A stretch of DNA of 64,000 nt, taken from NCBI GenBank assembly GCA_963971405.1, contig OZ020491.1:21632855-21696854 (forward strand), written 5' to 3'. This document shows positions 52,991 to 63,622 of the stretch, in pieces (positions within the stretch are counted from its first letter, which is position 1; each line of letters opens with the position of its first letter). The position numbers and the translations under genes are program-made. The notes under the pieces were generated by a model. The model did no database searches and was not told the DNA's origin. It saw only the letters and a program-made list of their open reading frames with translations. This stretch comes from Psococerastis gibbosa. Lineage: Eukaryota; Arthropoda; Insecta; Psocodea; Psocidae.

Positions 52991-53593
52991 TAGGGAGATT
53001 CATCTTCCTATTGAGATGGCGACCAATGTTCGACTTTCGGAAAATTTCTTCATAACTTTTCATTTCATGACCCCCTGAGCCTAAAACCTCCGTTCAAAAT
53101 GTTATATACTAGTATATGTATATAAATGTACTGTATATCGATTTTAGGAAACACTCTAAGTTCCGTAGATATTATATAATTTTGATGTAACTTGGCAAAA
53201 AAATTGATCATACAAATGTCTTGATCGAGTTCGTTAACCAGTTAGATCCACTATTTAGTTACAAGATAGTGGCCGATTGAAACCTCATATAATTCATATC
53301 TCAGTTAATATTGGTCGCAGAGGAATGAATTAAAACTTGACTGAAAGCCCGTATTAATATCTAAGAAAATGGTGATCTACACAATTGACGAAAAATCAAC
53401 GATTTCAAGATGACGTCCAGTCAATGTGAAAATAATTTGATAAATAACGGTTCATAGTCGTCATTGTTGGGAACACAAGAGTGTTTTCTGTGTTGATGTT
53501 GTGGTTGGGAAAATAATGAAGTATTTTTTATTTTGTATTACATACATAGCGTAGGCAGCGCAGAGGAAAATCAGGGTCTGCGGAATCTCCCTA
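52991..53593 (+). mobile_element. Family-Z element, uninterrupted copy
   Basis: TAGGGAGATTC at 52991 and GAATCTCCCTA at 53583-53593 are terminal inverted repeats; about 600 bases, no complete ORF. Confidence 0.7.
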
Positions 53594-53599
53594 CGAGCC

Positions 53600-53706
53600 G
53601 AAAGAGATTTTTCATTCGTATTTGATAAAATTTCGCCATCGGTTAGTATACCTGAGACAGCAACATCTTCATCCACTTGAATAAAGTCAGAAAACCTCAC
53701 ACCACT
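53600..53706 (-). pseudogene. Possible transposase fragment
   Basis: On the minus strand, GVRFSDFIQVDEDVAVSGIL followed by TDGEILSNTNEKSL resembles the acidic tail found in pogo/Tigger-type and similar transposases (hydrophobic-Asp-x-Asp, then G-x-L-T-D-x-E-I). Short; might be an insert in family Z. Confidence 0.3.
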
Positions 53707-54418
53707 GATACCTTATTATATGATGAGCCAAATATTTCATAACATGCTTAGTTAATTAAATAAAAAATAAAAAGTATGAAATTTCGGGCTGCCACTTTCC
53801 TACACTCTAAAGTCCACAAAAATATAGGTTGGTAGGACTTTGTCATTGAATTTTTCACCGCATTTCAAAATTTCTCATTCGTCTAGCACAACCTGTATAA
53901 TGATAATTAAAACTAAGTATCAATCTTTTAGCTAAAATAAAGCAACAAATTTCAGTGGATAACGTATAAAATCTGAAGTTAAAGCAGTAATACGTAATAG
54001 CCATTGCAAAACCTTCCGATGAGCTTTTTAGTGACTTGTTTATACGGAATCTGTTAACGGTTATTATTTAATTCATAATTCGTTCTTTGATCTCAACGAT
54101 ATAATCGTTCCCATATCTTTCGTTTAGTCTTTTAGTATCTTTATATATGTTTCACTCAAACGTTATTTAACCATCCCGCAGTTCATCCATTGACTCGTCC
54201 TAGTAAGCTTGCCTTTCGGTATAATATATATGTATATAAAATTATATATGTAATATATACTGTATACTATCAGTGAATCATTAATAAATGTATGTACCTG
54301 CTGTATCTATTTTTGCAGGTACCTTCTACACTGAAAGCTACCTACATTTCTGTACGATTATGTTAGTGAGTGGGTAAGTTAAATCCTTTTTTTAAATTGT
54401 ATAATTGTAGGAGAAAGT
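53707..54418. other. Non-coding stretch with foldback fragments
   Basis: 53715-53812 matches the right half of the 5861-6252 foldback; 53820-53895 matches the 50202 palindrome; TA-rich near 54220. Confidence 0.5.
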
Positions 54419-55213
54419 CGGGTAAAGTGAGACAATTAGGCAAAGTGAGACAAGCCTTAAATTTCTAGGCTACTGGCGGGAAATCCTCAAATGACACATA
54501 GTAGGCGATATTGGCCAAGGTACACTACACAAACAAATATGGAGCCATTTGGTACAAATTTGATAGTGTACGATTTTTTCTTTTCTTTTTACGGGTAGGA
54601 TTGCAATATTTCATGTTCACTAACGTAAGCATAGCCTTCCAAATTTTATAGTTATATTTTGTCAATCATTTTTATTTAGTTTATTGGCTACTTTTACACA
54701 AATAACAGCAATACTACAACAACTGTTTATATCTGGTCCGTGTTAGGGCAGATTGAAATCAAGAGCGCAGGTAGGGGTAAATTGTGACATTATATGCCAT
54801 ATGCGAAACATCACGTGTCTCACTTTACCTGTCACTTACCTTACGGTTTTCGTAAGTTGTCTTACCCCTTCCCTGTTTTATGTCCCGGAGCTGCCCGTAT
54901 GCTTCAATTAATTATTAACTACAAACATTTGAGTGTTTCTTTAACTTTTAACTCAGCAAACTTCGTTCGTATGGAATTAATTGTTCTGTCTCGTTTTGCC
55001 TTACCCTAATGTCCCGCTTTGCCTGACCTGGTAAGGTAGAGTGAGACAAGTGTCAACTTTGGCCAGAAGTGCTTATGTGCTGAAACCGTATAAATGAAGA
55101 AGCCTTCATATCGTGTACAGCTGATCAATCACACTATCAGTTGTCATGTTGGCTTTGATGGCCGAGAAATAAAATCACAAAAATTAAGTGGCTCACTTTA
55201 CCTGAGTTTACTG
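54419..55213. mobile_element. Possible DNA element with GGTAAAGTGAGAC ends
   Basis: GGGTAAAGTGAGACAATTAG at the left and GGCTCACTTTACCTGAG at the right, with internal repeats of the same motif (AAGGTAGAGTGAGACAAG). No coding function seen. Confidence 0.5.
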
Positions 55214-55395
55214 TGTTCACCAAGTGGTTCGGAATCCACTATAATCAGGAGGCTCACCCTATCAGTCCACTCCCCTTCTCCCCGAGGTGAAGGAGTCTGC
55301 CCTTAGGGTGCCTCAAGTTAATAAACAGACTCGCTCCCCCCACCAGGCTGACAGGGTTGCTTAATGCAGAAATGCTGAAAGCAGGCGTTGGAAAA
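55205..55395 (+). mobile_element. Family-D 3' part
   Basis: From CCAAGTGGTTCGGAATCCAC to AAATGCTGAAAGCAGGCGTT. An opposite-facing fragment lies at 55480-55590. Confidence 0.62.
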
Positions 55396-55479
55396 AAATT
55401 GTAATATTATTAATTAATAGAGGCTTCTTCAGGACTCAAATAAATTTTATATTAATAAAATGTTTTTATTTCTTTAGTT

Positions 55480-55590
55480 TATTGTTCAGCAATGCCTGAT
55501 TTCAGCATTTTTGTTTTTATGCAACCCAAGCTGGCGGGGGAATGAGTCTGTTTATTAACTTGAGGCACTCTAAGACCTAAGGCAGACTAA
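55480..55590 (-). repeat. Family-D 3' fragment, inverted
   Basis: Complement of the AAGTTAATAAACAGACTC...GCTGAAATCAGGC end. Confidence 0.58.
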
Positions 55591-56566
55591 ACCGAAGGTG
55601 CGATAAAGATGATGAACGTCAAGTCTGAAGGAGGCCACCATACATAAGTTCTACATAGGAAGGATAGGGCATTCGCTTCCCGCCAAAAACGTATCTTTGA
55701 ATTTCTGGGGTCACTTGCCACGTCTCGTATGACAATCCATTTGAAAAGCAGCGGACCTAATGGCGATTGGTTTTACTCATAGAAATATTATATTAACTGG
55801 AACGGCGTCAGATATAACATCCCTTATGGGGCCCCCGTTAGTCAGAAGCCTACTTTCAGAGATAAGTACCAATGTAAAAAATAGCGAAGTCTTAAACATG
55901 CAGCATAGCAGAACGGATACCTGGACTTCAAAACTCTGTACTTAGCTTGTACAGGCTATTAACCCAGCGAAATTGCGTACTTATCTTGTGTAGGCCACAC
56001 TAGCCGCCAAATCGATAACGGTCTGGTTTTCCGGGATGGTTTTACCTTATTCCTGGGGGTTAAGTATGTAAACAATTTAGTAGTAAGAACTTTCCATTCT
56101 AAAATTAACCTGTTTACATTTTTAATCCCAGGTTAAGATTAAAATTAATCGCACTACTCAAAAAGTACTTCTAATGCCCCAGTCCTACCTCGCCTATATG
56201 GAACTCTTACTTTATCAACGACGGGACCCGAAGTGCTGAAGCGCTAATTGCTCGATGACTATGGTGCCCCTACCTCTAATGGCTATTAATTAATGCAGAA
56301 GGCAATGTAACTAAAGTCCAACTAACCGTTTGTTATATAATAATACACCATTGTCATTAACCTTTACCTACACTTTCTTCTTCAAACATTCAGAGCTTCG
56401 TTCAATTGATACGTCTTCTTTCAACCAATCAGAACACGCCATGTAGCCAGGACAAGATTTGTTGTTGCTTCGATGTATGTCGTGCTTCTGACGTGGGAGG
56501 TGCTACCAGATATTGAAAAGAATATTCTTGGTAGGAGCGAATATCACATCTCTCACCACCAGCATA
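55591..56566. other. Non-coding stretch
   Basis: 55645-55710 resembles 14120-14180 and 22050-22165 (TTCTATATAGGA / CCCCAGAAATTCAA), a small dispersed repeat; 56020-56150 is a very diverged CTGCAG-family MITE. Confidence 0.4.
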
Positions 56567-56662
56567 AGACATGTAGAGTAGTGGTAAAGACTTCAACATT
56601 TACCCGAAAGGTTGTTGGTTCGAATCCCACACTTACTACATTTTCTAGACATGCAGTGGCGG
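56567..56662 (+). mobile_element. SINE-A head fragment
   Basis: GACATGTAGAGTAGTGGTAA and GGTTCGAATCCCACAC, cut off at the body. Confidence 0.72.
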
Positions 56663-57234
56663 CGCTAGAAATGTTAAGGTGGGGGGCATGACTTCTATCT
56701 GGGGGAGGGGGGGGGGGGGCAATGAAAAAACAAAACATTTTTTATAGGGAGTAGCATTGGCATAAATTCCCAAAATTTCTGGGGGGGGGGGGGCTGTAGA
56801 ACCCCAAGACTTAGATTCATTACTCATTCACTTCTGAATAAGTCTGCCTAGCAAATTACCGTATATGACTTTATTATTATTTAATTTTTTTTTAATGTGT
56901 ATGAATACATTATATAACTTACACTAAACTATTCAAGTTCAATAAAACAAAAAAAATTAAAAAGTAAACTATTTTTCGAAATTTTAAAAATAAAAATAAA
57001 ATAGTTTTTAATCTCCTGAAATTTTTGACAAGTTCTAACACGCTCAGCGACCTATAATCATCTCATTCTCTGTAATGGATGACGGCCAAATTGCTGAATC
57101 TGTTCTGAATGGTGGTACCAGGTGCAGAGGAAGGTGGGCCCGGAGATTTCCCCTGGAGAAAAAAAATGATAAAAGGGCCCAAATTTGAGAGAGTTTGCGC
57201 ATGTTATACCCTACAGAGATTGGAGAAGGGGGGG
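56663..57234. other. Upstream of KChIP coding exon 1
   Basis: Two poly-G runs (56708, 56780) and AT-rich DNA. An untranslated KChIP exon might lie here or further upstream but cannot be recognised. Confidence 0.4.
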
Positions 57235-57335
57235 CATGTAAAGCCTTCCCAGTTGACCGTAAGAGAGGGCTTTAAAGCCCAAACTCCGCTAGGTTGGCTT
57301 GGCAATAAAACGAATAGTCAATATTTATTTATTTC
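57235..57335 (+). repeat. SINE-A tail fragment upstream of KChIP exon 1
   Basis: CATGTAAAGCC, AAGAGAGGGCTTTAAAGCCC, TCCGCTAGGTTGGCTTGGCA and tail. Confidence 0.72.
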
Positions 57336-57425
57336 TATTTTTATAACTGTAGTTGTCAGAATTCGCACTAAAAGTAAGATATATATATATAATATTACCT
57401 ACTTTTTTTAATTATTAGGATTGCC

Positions 57426-57573
57426 ATGGAGACAGCTGCAGCCTCAGAAAATGCTGCTTCAGCTGGAAATTTACTTGCACCACCACCACCCACTCTTAGA
57501 AGAAAGCCCTCAATCGCTGCTAAGGTCAGCAAAAAATTCAGCGATGTGAAGAAATCACTGAAGAATAAGCAAG
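57426..57573 (+). CDS. KChIP-like exon 1 (variable N-terminus)
   Basis: ATG at 57426 in a good context (GCCATGG), seven bases after an acceptor-like TTATTAG, which implies an untranslated or alternative upstream exon not visible here. The N-terminus is alanine-rich, then PPPPTLRRKPS and a lysine-rich stretch. Donor GTAAAA at 57574, phase 1. Confidence 0.8.
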
Positions 57574-60500
57574 GTAAAAATTCCAATGCCTTCACTCCTA
57601 CAGCGACTTCGGTGGCGTGCTTGTATTGTAATTGTGCGAGTCCCTTCACACCTCTTTATACCCGGGGACGTTTCGTAACTCAACGTACAGTAAATACCTA
57701 TTAGGTTTATTTGGAGAGGCGATTGAAGGGGTTAATCGGATACATTCATTAAATTGTTTGTACGCGATTAGCCTATTATGAAGCCGGCCGCCTTACCAGG
57801 TTGAATCCAGCGGACCAGAGCAGCAGGTTCAAAGACGCAGATAACTTGGTAGTGTGCACAGTGCCGGTAGGGAAACATGGTAGGACTTGTCCTGGTCACC
57901 TCCGAACTAATCGTGTGACTTCACTGTGTTTCCCAAGTGGTTCGGAATCCACTATAATCAGGAGGTCTCCTGTCCTATGGGCCGACACCGTGGCCAGGGA
58001 CTGTGTCCAACCATACTACTACTACTAGCCTATTATGAAGTCACACTTTGGATTTCATTCTTTCAGCTGCTTTTCTACTTGACCTAGACATGGGCCTGGA
58101 AGAGGAAGAACCTCAATGCCGATACCTACCCGCCAGGCTGGACACTTTATGCACTGAAACGGGGCTAAGTAGAGAGCAGATGAAAGCCCTCTACCGGGGC
58201 TTTAAGGAAGCTTGTCCCAATGGTGCCATCTCTGAGCCCATTTTCCGAGATATTTACTGCCAGATGTTTCCGATGGGAGGTACAATAATATGCTAAATTA
58301 AAATTGTATTTATCAGCCTTTACGCTGTTCATAGAGCCATCGGGAACCGGGAGCAATTATTCACAGATAGTGACAGACAATAGAGGCAAAAGTCTTCAAA
58401 TGAACAAAATCAAATACCTGAGCTCATGAAATATCAATGAGGTTCATTTGTGACGTCATTTTGTAGATGGCAGCACCAGTTGCACTGATATCAAAGCGTT
58501 GATTTTTCCATAAGCCTCAATACTATTTTAAAATTATTGCTTTCCAATTTATACGTAGTATAAGGAAAGCTTTGTGATGGTCCAAATTTTCGATTCCGAG
58601 ATTTCAACGGATTTACAAGTTTTGAGGTCCCAGGAACCCAAAAAAGTGGTTTTTACGAAATGTCTGTCTGTCGCTCTGTCTCTATGTCTGTCTGTCTGTG
58701 CGTCGATTTCCGGGCAAACTACTCGGTCGATTTTGATGAAATTCGGCGTGTAGGTTCACAAAAATCATACCTCGGGACCATTTTTTTATATTTTGGGCTG
58801 ACTTAATTGGGGGGGGGGGTTTTATTCTCAAAAAACTCCAAAAAACGTCTAAAAAAATTATTTCTCAAAAACGGCTGCAACGATTTCTTCTAAATTCACA
58901 TATATTGTAGTCGTTATTAATGTTAACGAAATGCGGGGGGTCGCTTGCCCCTTGATAGGTTGCTTCTGGGGTTAAAAAAATAAAAATAACTAAATTTTAA
59001 TGAAAAATGACTAAAAGATATTTTTTCTGTGGAACCTTTCTATCGATGATTTCTACCTTCAGGTATGTTTTAGGTGTTCAATAGGGTAACAGAAACGGAC
59101 AGGTTGCAGTCCCAAAAAAATATTTGCTTCTGTGCAAAAAATTATTATTTGAGAAATTGTGGAAAATTCCCGCTCCAATGCACTACGTGCCATGTGTCAT
59201 TGTTACCACTATTACAATGTATTGGTATGTTCGTTGCAGAATATGCAATTGAGTTTTAAGGGGTTTTTAATATATTGATGGATCTGAAATTTAACCATAG
59301 GGAAATTATTTACTATGAAATTACAAATTATGTCTATCTACTAATTTATAAATTGGAAAGCATGTTCGAGTAAACTCGGACCGGTTCTTTTATTTATGTA
59401 TTATTTTAAAGTGATATTTTTCTATAAATCATGGAGAATATATATATATATATATTAAATTATATGCCGCGAAATAAGGTCCAAACATAGTAAAAACATT
59501 ATAAAAAATATTAAAAGGATTAATTAGATGCTAAGAGCTTAGTTTTCACATGCAAACGGCGGTCATTTTGAATAATATGGATATCGGTTTGTCGTCAGCG
59601 AACCTAGTGACCAACAGTGTCCCTATACAGAACCTCATTGTACAGCTGTCATAAATATCACAATATTGGGCACTACCCCCACTCTCAAAGTTTTGACCAA
59701 GCACAATATAAAATACTTACTTCTTACTTCAGCCAACGACCGTACGTGGCTTTCGGCCATCTGACGCCGTGCCGCCCAGTATAAAGTTCCTTCAGATGTA
59801 AAATACAATATAAAATCAGCTTTTTGACAAAAATAATACAAACAAGTTCTTTTTTAAACTTCAACCCCCCCCCCCCTCAAAAAATATAGATCCACCTATG
59901 AATGCGCCGTTATAAGCCGATAAATAATACTTTATCATATACTGTATAATATAGGGTACATTATGCACTAAATACTCCTCAGGATAGGCGTTCTATTTTT
60001 AATGTTTTCTTAATCAACTTTACCTACTACTACTACTACTATTACTACTACTACTACATATAATTTTTATTACTAAGAATCATAGTCAAGCCAAAATAGA
60101 AGGCCATTATTATCAGTTAAATTCGTCCTTATGAGAGTATCATTGGAGACTTCGTGGAACTTGGGGAACAGGATAGGGAGGAATAATTTAATTATTACAT
60201 GATCTAAAGTAAATAAATTATTAATATTACCTGTTTCTGATGCCGGATATCTGATGATGGATTGTATCCGAAACCGGCCATAGCCTATTAATATTTTATT
60301 TTGCGTAAGTACAAGTACGATACTCCTCTCTAAGAAGTGTAATTTGAATTGTAGATGGAAATGGCTACGCTCACTACATATTCAAAGCTCTTGACAAAGG
60401 GAAAACAGGCACGCTTACATTTACGGAATTGGTAAGGGGTCTCACGAGCTTGGTGAAAGGGACACTACATGAAAGACTACATTGGGTTTTCCGGTAGGTA

Positions 60501-63500
60501 CGTCTAAAAGTCTTCTAAAGGTACTGCTCCCGAAATAAACTATCCTATACAGGCACCAACTTGGAAGATGACCGTTTCACAAGACACTAGGACTTTCCGC
60601 ATAAGATGGGGTTTCCACCGACCTCTCATTACAGAATGAAAATGACATTGACGTGGTAGCGGACATTCAAGACTTATTAATGATATCTGCTACCACGTCA
60701 ATGTCATTTGCATTCTCCAATGAGAGGTCGGTGGAAACCCAGCCTAAGGGATTTGATGCTTATTTCCGAATCGAGTGGAAACGTTATCTGTACCTATGCA
60801 ACTTCAAATTTCAATGGAAATATCGATGGTACAATCAATCAATCAATCAATCAATATAATACACACAATAATATACATTTGTGATACAAAAATACCGTGG
60901 ACCCAGTAGGCCGTGGCTATCAACTCTTTCTGGAAACGCAGTCTCGGCGAAACTAATCCTTATTAGACAAGGGGTAAAACGCTGTTCAAGAAAAAATTTC
61001 ACTGGAAGGAAAAACGAATAGTATGAGCACAGAGAAAGACTACAGTAAATAATTAATGTTTGATTTCAGGCTGTATGACATTGATCATGATGGAGAAATT
61101 AGTAGAGAAGAAATGTCAGCAGTAATTGGGGCCATTCACGATTTAGTGGGACCGTCCGATAGCTTATCAGAAAGACACACCGACCTTGTATTCCAAGTAA
61201 TTACTGTATTATACGAATTATATATACATCGAGTAGGTTGGCTATAGGACATAAGGCTTCCTCTGTGGACTATGTCTGCTTTATGCTTACGCCTCGCCAA
61301 CGAGAAGAGGGCATTTTGCGTTTTCGCTTATTGTATTTATTGTTTTGCTTTTATTGCTCTCCAATGTATACGTAGTATAAGGAAAGCTTTGTGATGTTTA
61401 AAAAATTTCGATTCCGAGATTTCAACGGATTTACATGTTTTGAGGTCCCAGGAACCAAAAAAAGGGGTTTCTACGAAATGTCTGTCTGTCGCTCTGTCTG
61501 TTCATCGATTTTCGGGCAAACTACACGGTCGATTATGATTAAATTTATAGTTGTTGTTGTTTCTAACGCCTGCTTTCAGCATTTCTGCTTTAAGCAACCC
61601 TGTCAGCCTGGCAGGTGGAGTGAGTCTGTTTGTTAACTTGGGGCACCCTAAGGGCAGACTCTTTCACCTCGGGGAAAGGGGAGTTCACTAACAGGGTGGA
61701 CCTCCTGATTATAGTGGATTCCGAACCACTTGGGGAATATGGTAAAGTCACACGATTAAATCGGAGGTGACCAGGACTCGACTTATACTGCCTAAGCGCG
61801 TTATCATGTCCCACCAGGTTCCCCTGCCAACGCTGTGCACACTACCAAGTTTGCCGCAGTTTGAAACATGCTCTGCTCTAATGGAATTAACATAGTAAGG
61901 CCGTTGGCGATTATTACATTTATAGTAGCATGTAGGTTCACAAAAATCATACCTCGGGACCATTTTTTTTGCGTTCCAATATATACGTAGTATTGTATAA
62001 GGATAGCTTTGTGATGGACAAAATTATCGATTCCGAGATTTCAACGGATTTACACGTATTGAGGTCCCAGGAACCCAAAAAAGTGGCCTTTACGAAATGT
62101 CTGTCTGTCGTTCTGTCTGTCGCTCTGTCTGTTCATCGATTTCCGGGGAAACTATTCGGCCGATTTTGATGAAATTTTGCATGCACGTTTACAAAAATCA
62201 TACCTAGGAATCGTTTTTTTTATTTGGGGCTAACTCAATTTGGGGGGGTTTTATTCTCAAAAAACTCCAAAAAAAAACGTCTAAAAAAATTATTTCTCAG
62301 AAACGGCTCCAACGATTTCTTTTAAATTCACATATATTGGAGTCGTTATTAATGTTAATAAAATGCGGGGGGGGGGGTCACTTCCCCCTTGATAGTTTGC
62401 TCATGGGAGTAAAAAAATCAAAATAACTAAATTTTAATGAAAAATGACTAAAAATTAATTATTCTGCGAAGCCTTTCTGTCGATGATTTCTACTTTCAGG
62501 CACGTTTTAGGTGTTAAATTGAGTAACGAAATCAGACAGGTTGCTTTCCCAAAAAACTATTTGGTTGTGTGCAAAAAAATGTTTTTTGAAAAAATTATTG
62601 AAAATTCACGCATTGCGTGCCCTGCCATTATTACTGTGTGGAAATGTGTTGGTCTGACCTATCTAAAATTTACCTCACCTCTAGTGACGTCAGGTGGACA
62701 CCCTCCCCACCTCCCCCTGACATATCCGAAATTTAACCTAAGGAAAATTATATACCATGAAATTACTCATTTTCTTCAGGTAACAGGCTGACTGAAAAAA
62801 ATCCAATTATTTTCTCAATTACAGTACCTAATAAAAAAAGGAAATTAAATCGATCTTCTAATATCTCTTTTTCAGAAACTGGACTTAAACAGTGATGGTG
62901 TAATTACAATGGATGAATTTATGGAATGCTGCTACAATGTAAGCATACAAATGATGAACAAACAGTTTTCAAGTATTTTAGGCGCACTAACTTATAAAAT
63001 TATTTTAAGGTACATTTTTAGAGTGATATGTTATGTTATGTTAAGAGTGCAAGATATACCAGTGTAAAACAGCATGCTTAAAAGTGTAACTGTAAAATAA
63101 GCACAAATCAGCAATAAGTAGAGATGGGTTTGTAGCCTTTGCCATAGGCTACATATTGTAGTACCCTATGGCACGACAGTATATCTCTACAATAAAAACG
63201 TCTTGGCACTCAATTTCGCTGATATTTGTGGAGAAAAGTCACGGTTTAGGTGCAGAAGCGCAGCCTTTCTGCCCTCTATGCAACTGCTGGGAAGAAAGGT
63301 ACCCTGCCAATGGCGGAGGTTCACCATACCATGTATTGCATTGGGCTGCAAGAAATCTGATGGTGGAAGCCTAGTGCTATGGCGTGATTAAAAATATTTT
63401 CTACAGCATTTTCAAAAAGCAGCTCGGTACACAATTTAATAAATTTTCGAGTTACGGGCTAATTATAAGAATATTTGGAAAGACTCAAAATTCAGCATCT

Positions 63501-63622
63501 GTTTTAAAATTGAATTAGGCTACACAATTTTCATTTTTTCAACCGACAGTCGTGACAAAAAATTTTCTTTTCAGGACGAAAAGATGTGTAGAAATTTTGC
63601 TCTCTTCGACGGAAGCTGGTGA
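57426..63622 (+). CDS. KChIP-like neuronal calcium sensor (EF-hand), 6 coding exons
   Basis: Exons 57426-57573, 58067-58279, 60355-60493, 61070-61196, 62876-62938 and 63575-63622; phases agree, about 245 residues. Seen: a variable, basic and proline-rich N-terminus (PPPPTLRRKPSIAAKVSKKF); CRYLPARLDTLCTETGLSRE with a degenerate first EF-hand (CPNGAISEP); YAHYIFKALDKGKTGTLTFT (EF2); RLYDIDHDGEISREEM (EF3, full Asp-x-Asp-x-Asp/Gly-x-Ile pattern); KLDLNSDGVITMDEFMECC (EF4); and the end DEKMCRNFALFDGSW. This order, the dead first EF-hand and the C-terminus match Kv-channel-interacting proteins rather than frequenins, which start with a myristoylated MGK. Family knowledge: KChIPs bind the N-terminus of Kv4 (Shal) channels and tune A-type potassium current. 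There is no Gly at position 2, so no N-myristoylation is expected. Other promoters and first exons are common in the family. Confidence 0.94.
57595..57772 (-). repeat. Family-E repeat in KChIP intron 1
   Basis: ACAGCGACTTCGGTGGCGTG and GGATACATTCATTAAATTG. Confidence 0.6.
57784..58028 (+). mobile_element. Family-D element in KChIP intron 1
   Basis: GCCGCCTTACCAGGTTGAAT start, AACTTGGTAGTGTGCACAGT, and GGTTCGGAATCCACTATAAT. Confidence 0.68.
58067..58279 (+). CDS. KChIP-like exon 2 (first EF-hand, degenerate)
   Basis: Acceptor TTCTTTCAG and donor GTACAA. It encodes LEEEEPQCRYLPARLDTL, then EQMKALYRGFKEACPNGAIS and the segment ending YCQMFPMG. The Cys-Pro in the EF1 loop abolishes calcium binding in this family. 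Confidence 0.93.
58436..59639. mobile_element. Family-Y element split by a family-X element
   Basis: Y sequence (AATGAGGTTCATTTGTGACG... and ...ACAGAACCTCATT) is interrupted at 58539-59393 by an X copy. In KChIP intron 2. Confidence 0.75.
58539..59393 (+). mobile_element. Family-X repeat copy
   Basis: GCTTTCCAATTTATACGTAG at the left and a matching 15-bp inverted TATAAATTGGAAAGC at 59347-59361; core CTGTCTGTCTG microsatellite, GATTTTGATGAAATT and CAACGATTTCTTCTAAATTC. No complete protein. Confidence 0.7.
60355..60493 (+). CDS. KChIP-like exon 3 (EF2)
   Basis: Acceptor GAATTGTAG and donor GTAGGT at 60494. It encodes GYAHYIFKALDKGKTGTLTF and LTSLVKGTLHERLHWVF. An internal GTAAGG at 60432 looks like a donor but would remove the conserved KGTLHERL helix and shift the frame. 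Confidence 0.92.
60605..60744. mobile_element. Short Tourist-like MITE, TSD TAA
   Basis: Ends GGGGTTTCCACCGACCTC and complement, with central hairpin GACGTGGTAGCGGACATTCA, flanked by TAA (60602-60604, 60745-60747), in KChIP intron 3. Confidence 0.82.
61070..61196 (+). CDS. KChIP-like exon 4 (EF3)
   Basis: Acceptor TTGATTTCAG and donor GTAATT. It encodes LYDIDHDGEISREEMSAVIG and HDLVGPSDSLSERHTDLVFQ. The EF3 loop has all expected acidic ligands. Confidence 0.94.
61361..62800 (+). mobile_element. Two family-X copies, the first split by a family-D element
   Basis: First copy 61361-61550 plus 61926-61965, second from 61970. Both carry ACGTAGTATAAGGAAAGCTT-like starts and the CTGTCTGT core. In KChIP intron 4. 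Confidence 0.68.
61551..61917 (-). mobile_element. Family-D element with 8-bp target duplication
   Basis: Flanked by ATTTATAG (61543-61550 and 61918-61925). On the minus strand it carries CCAAGTGGTTCGGAATCCAC, TATAATCAGGAGG and ends in an AAC repeat, as expected of a non-autonomous retroelement. Confidence 0.75.
62876..62938 (+). CDS. KChIP-like exon 5 (EF4)
   Basis: Acceptor CTTTTTCAG and donor GTAAGC. This 21-codon exon encodes KLDLNSDGVITMDEFMECC plus YN, a complete EF4 loop. Phase 0 on both sides. Confidence 0.93.
63575..63622 (+). CDS. KChIP-like exon 6 (C-terminus)
   Basis: Acceptor TTCTTTTCAG. It encodes DEKMCRNFALFDGSW, then TGA. KChIPs usually end in a similar short helix (residues like IMRSLQLF). 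No canonical AATAAA is seen between the stop and the window end. Confidence 0.9.
   Translation, partial: DEKMCRNFALFDGSW

Noticed and set aside
60432-60440. GTAAGG as the donor of KChIP exon 3
   Set aside because: Using it would delete the conserved VKGTLHERLHWVF helix and break the phase with exon 4.
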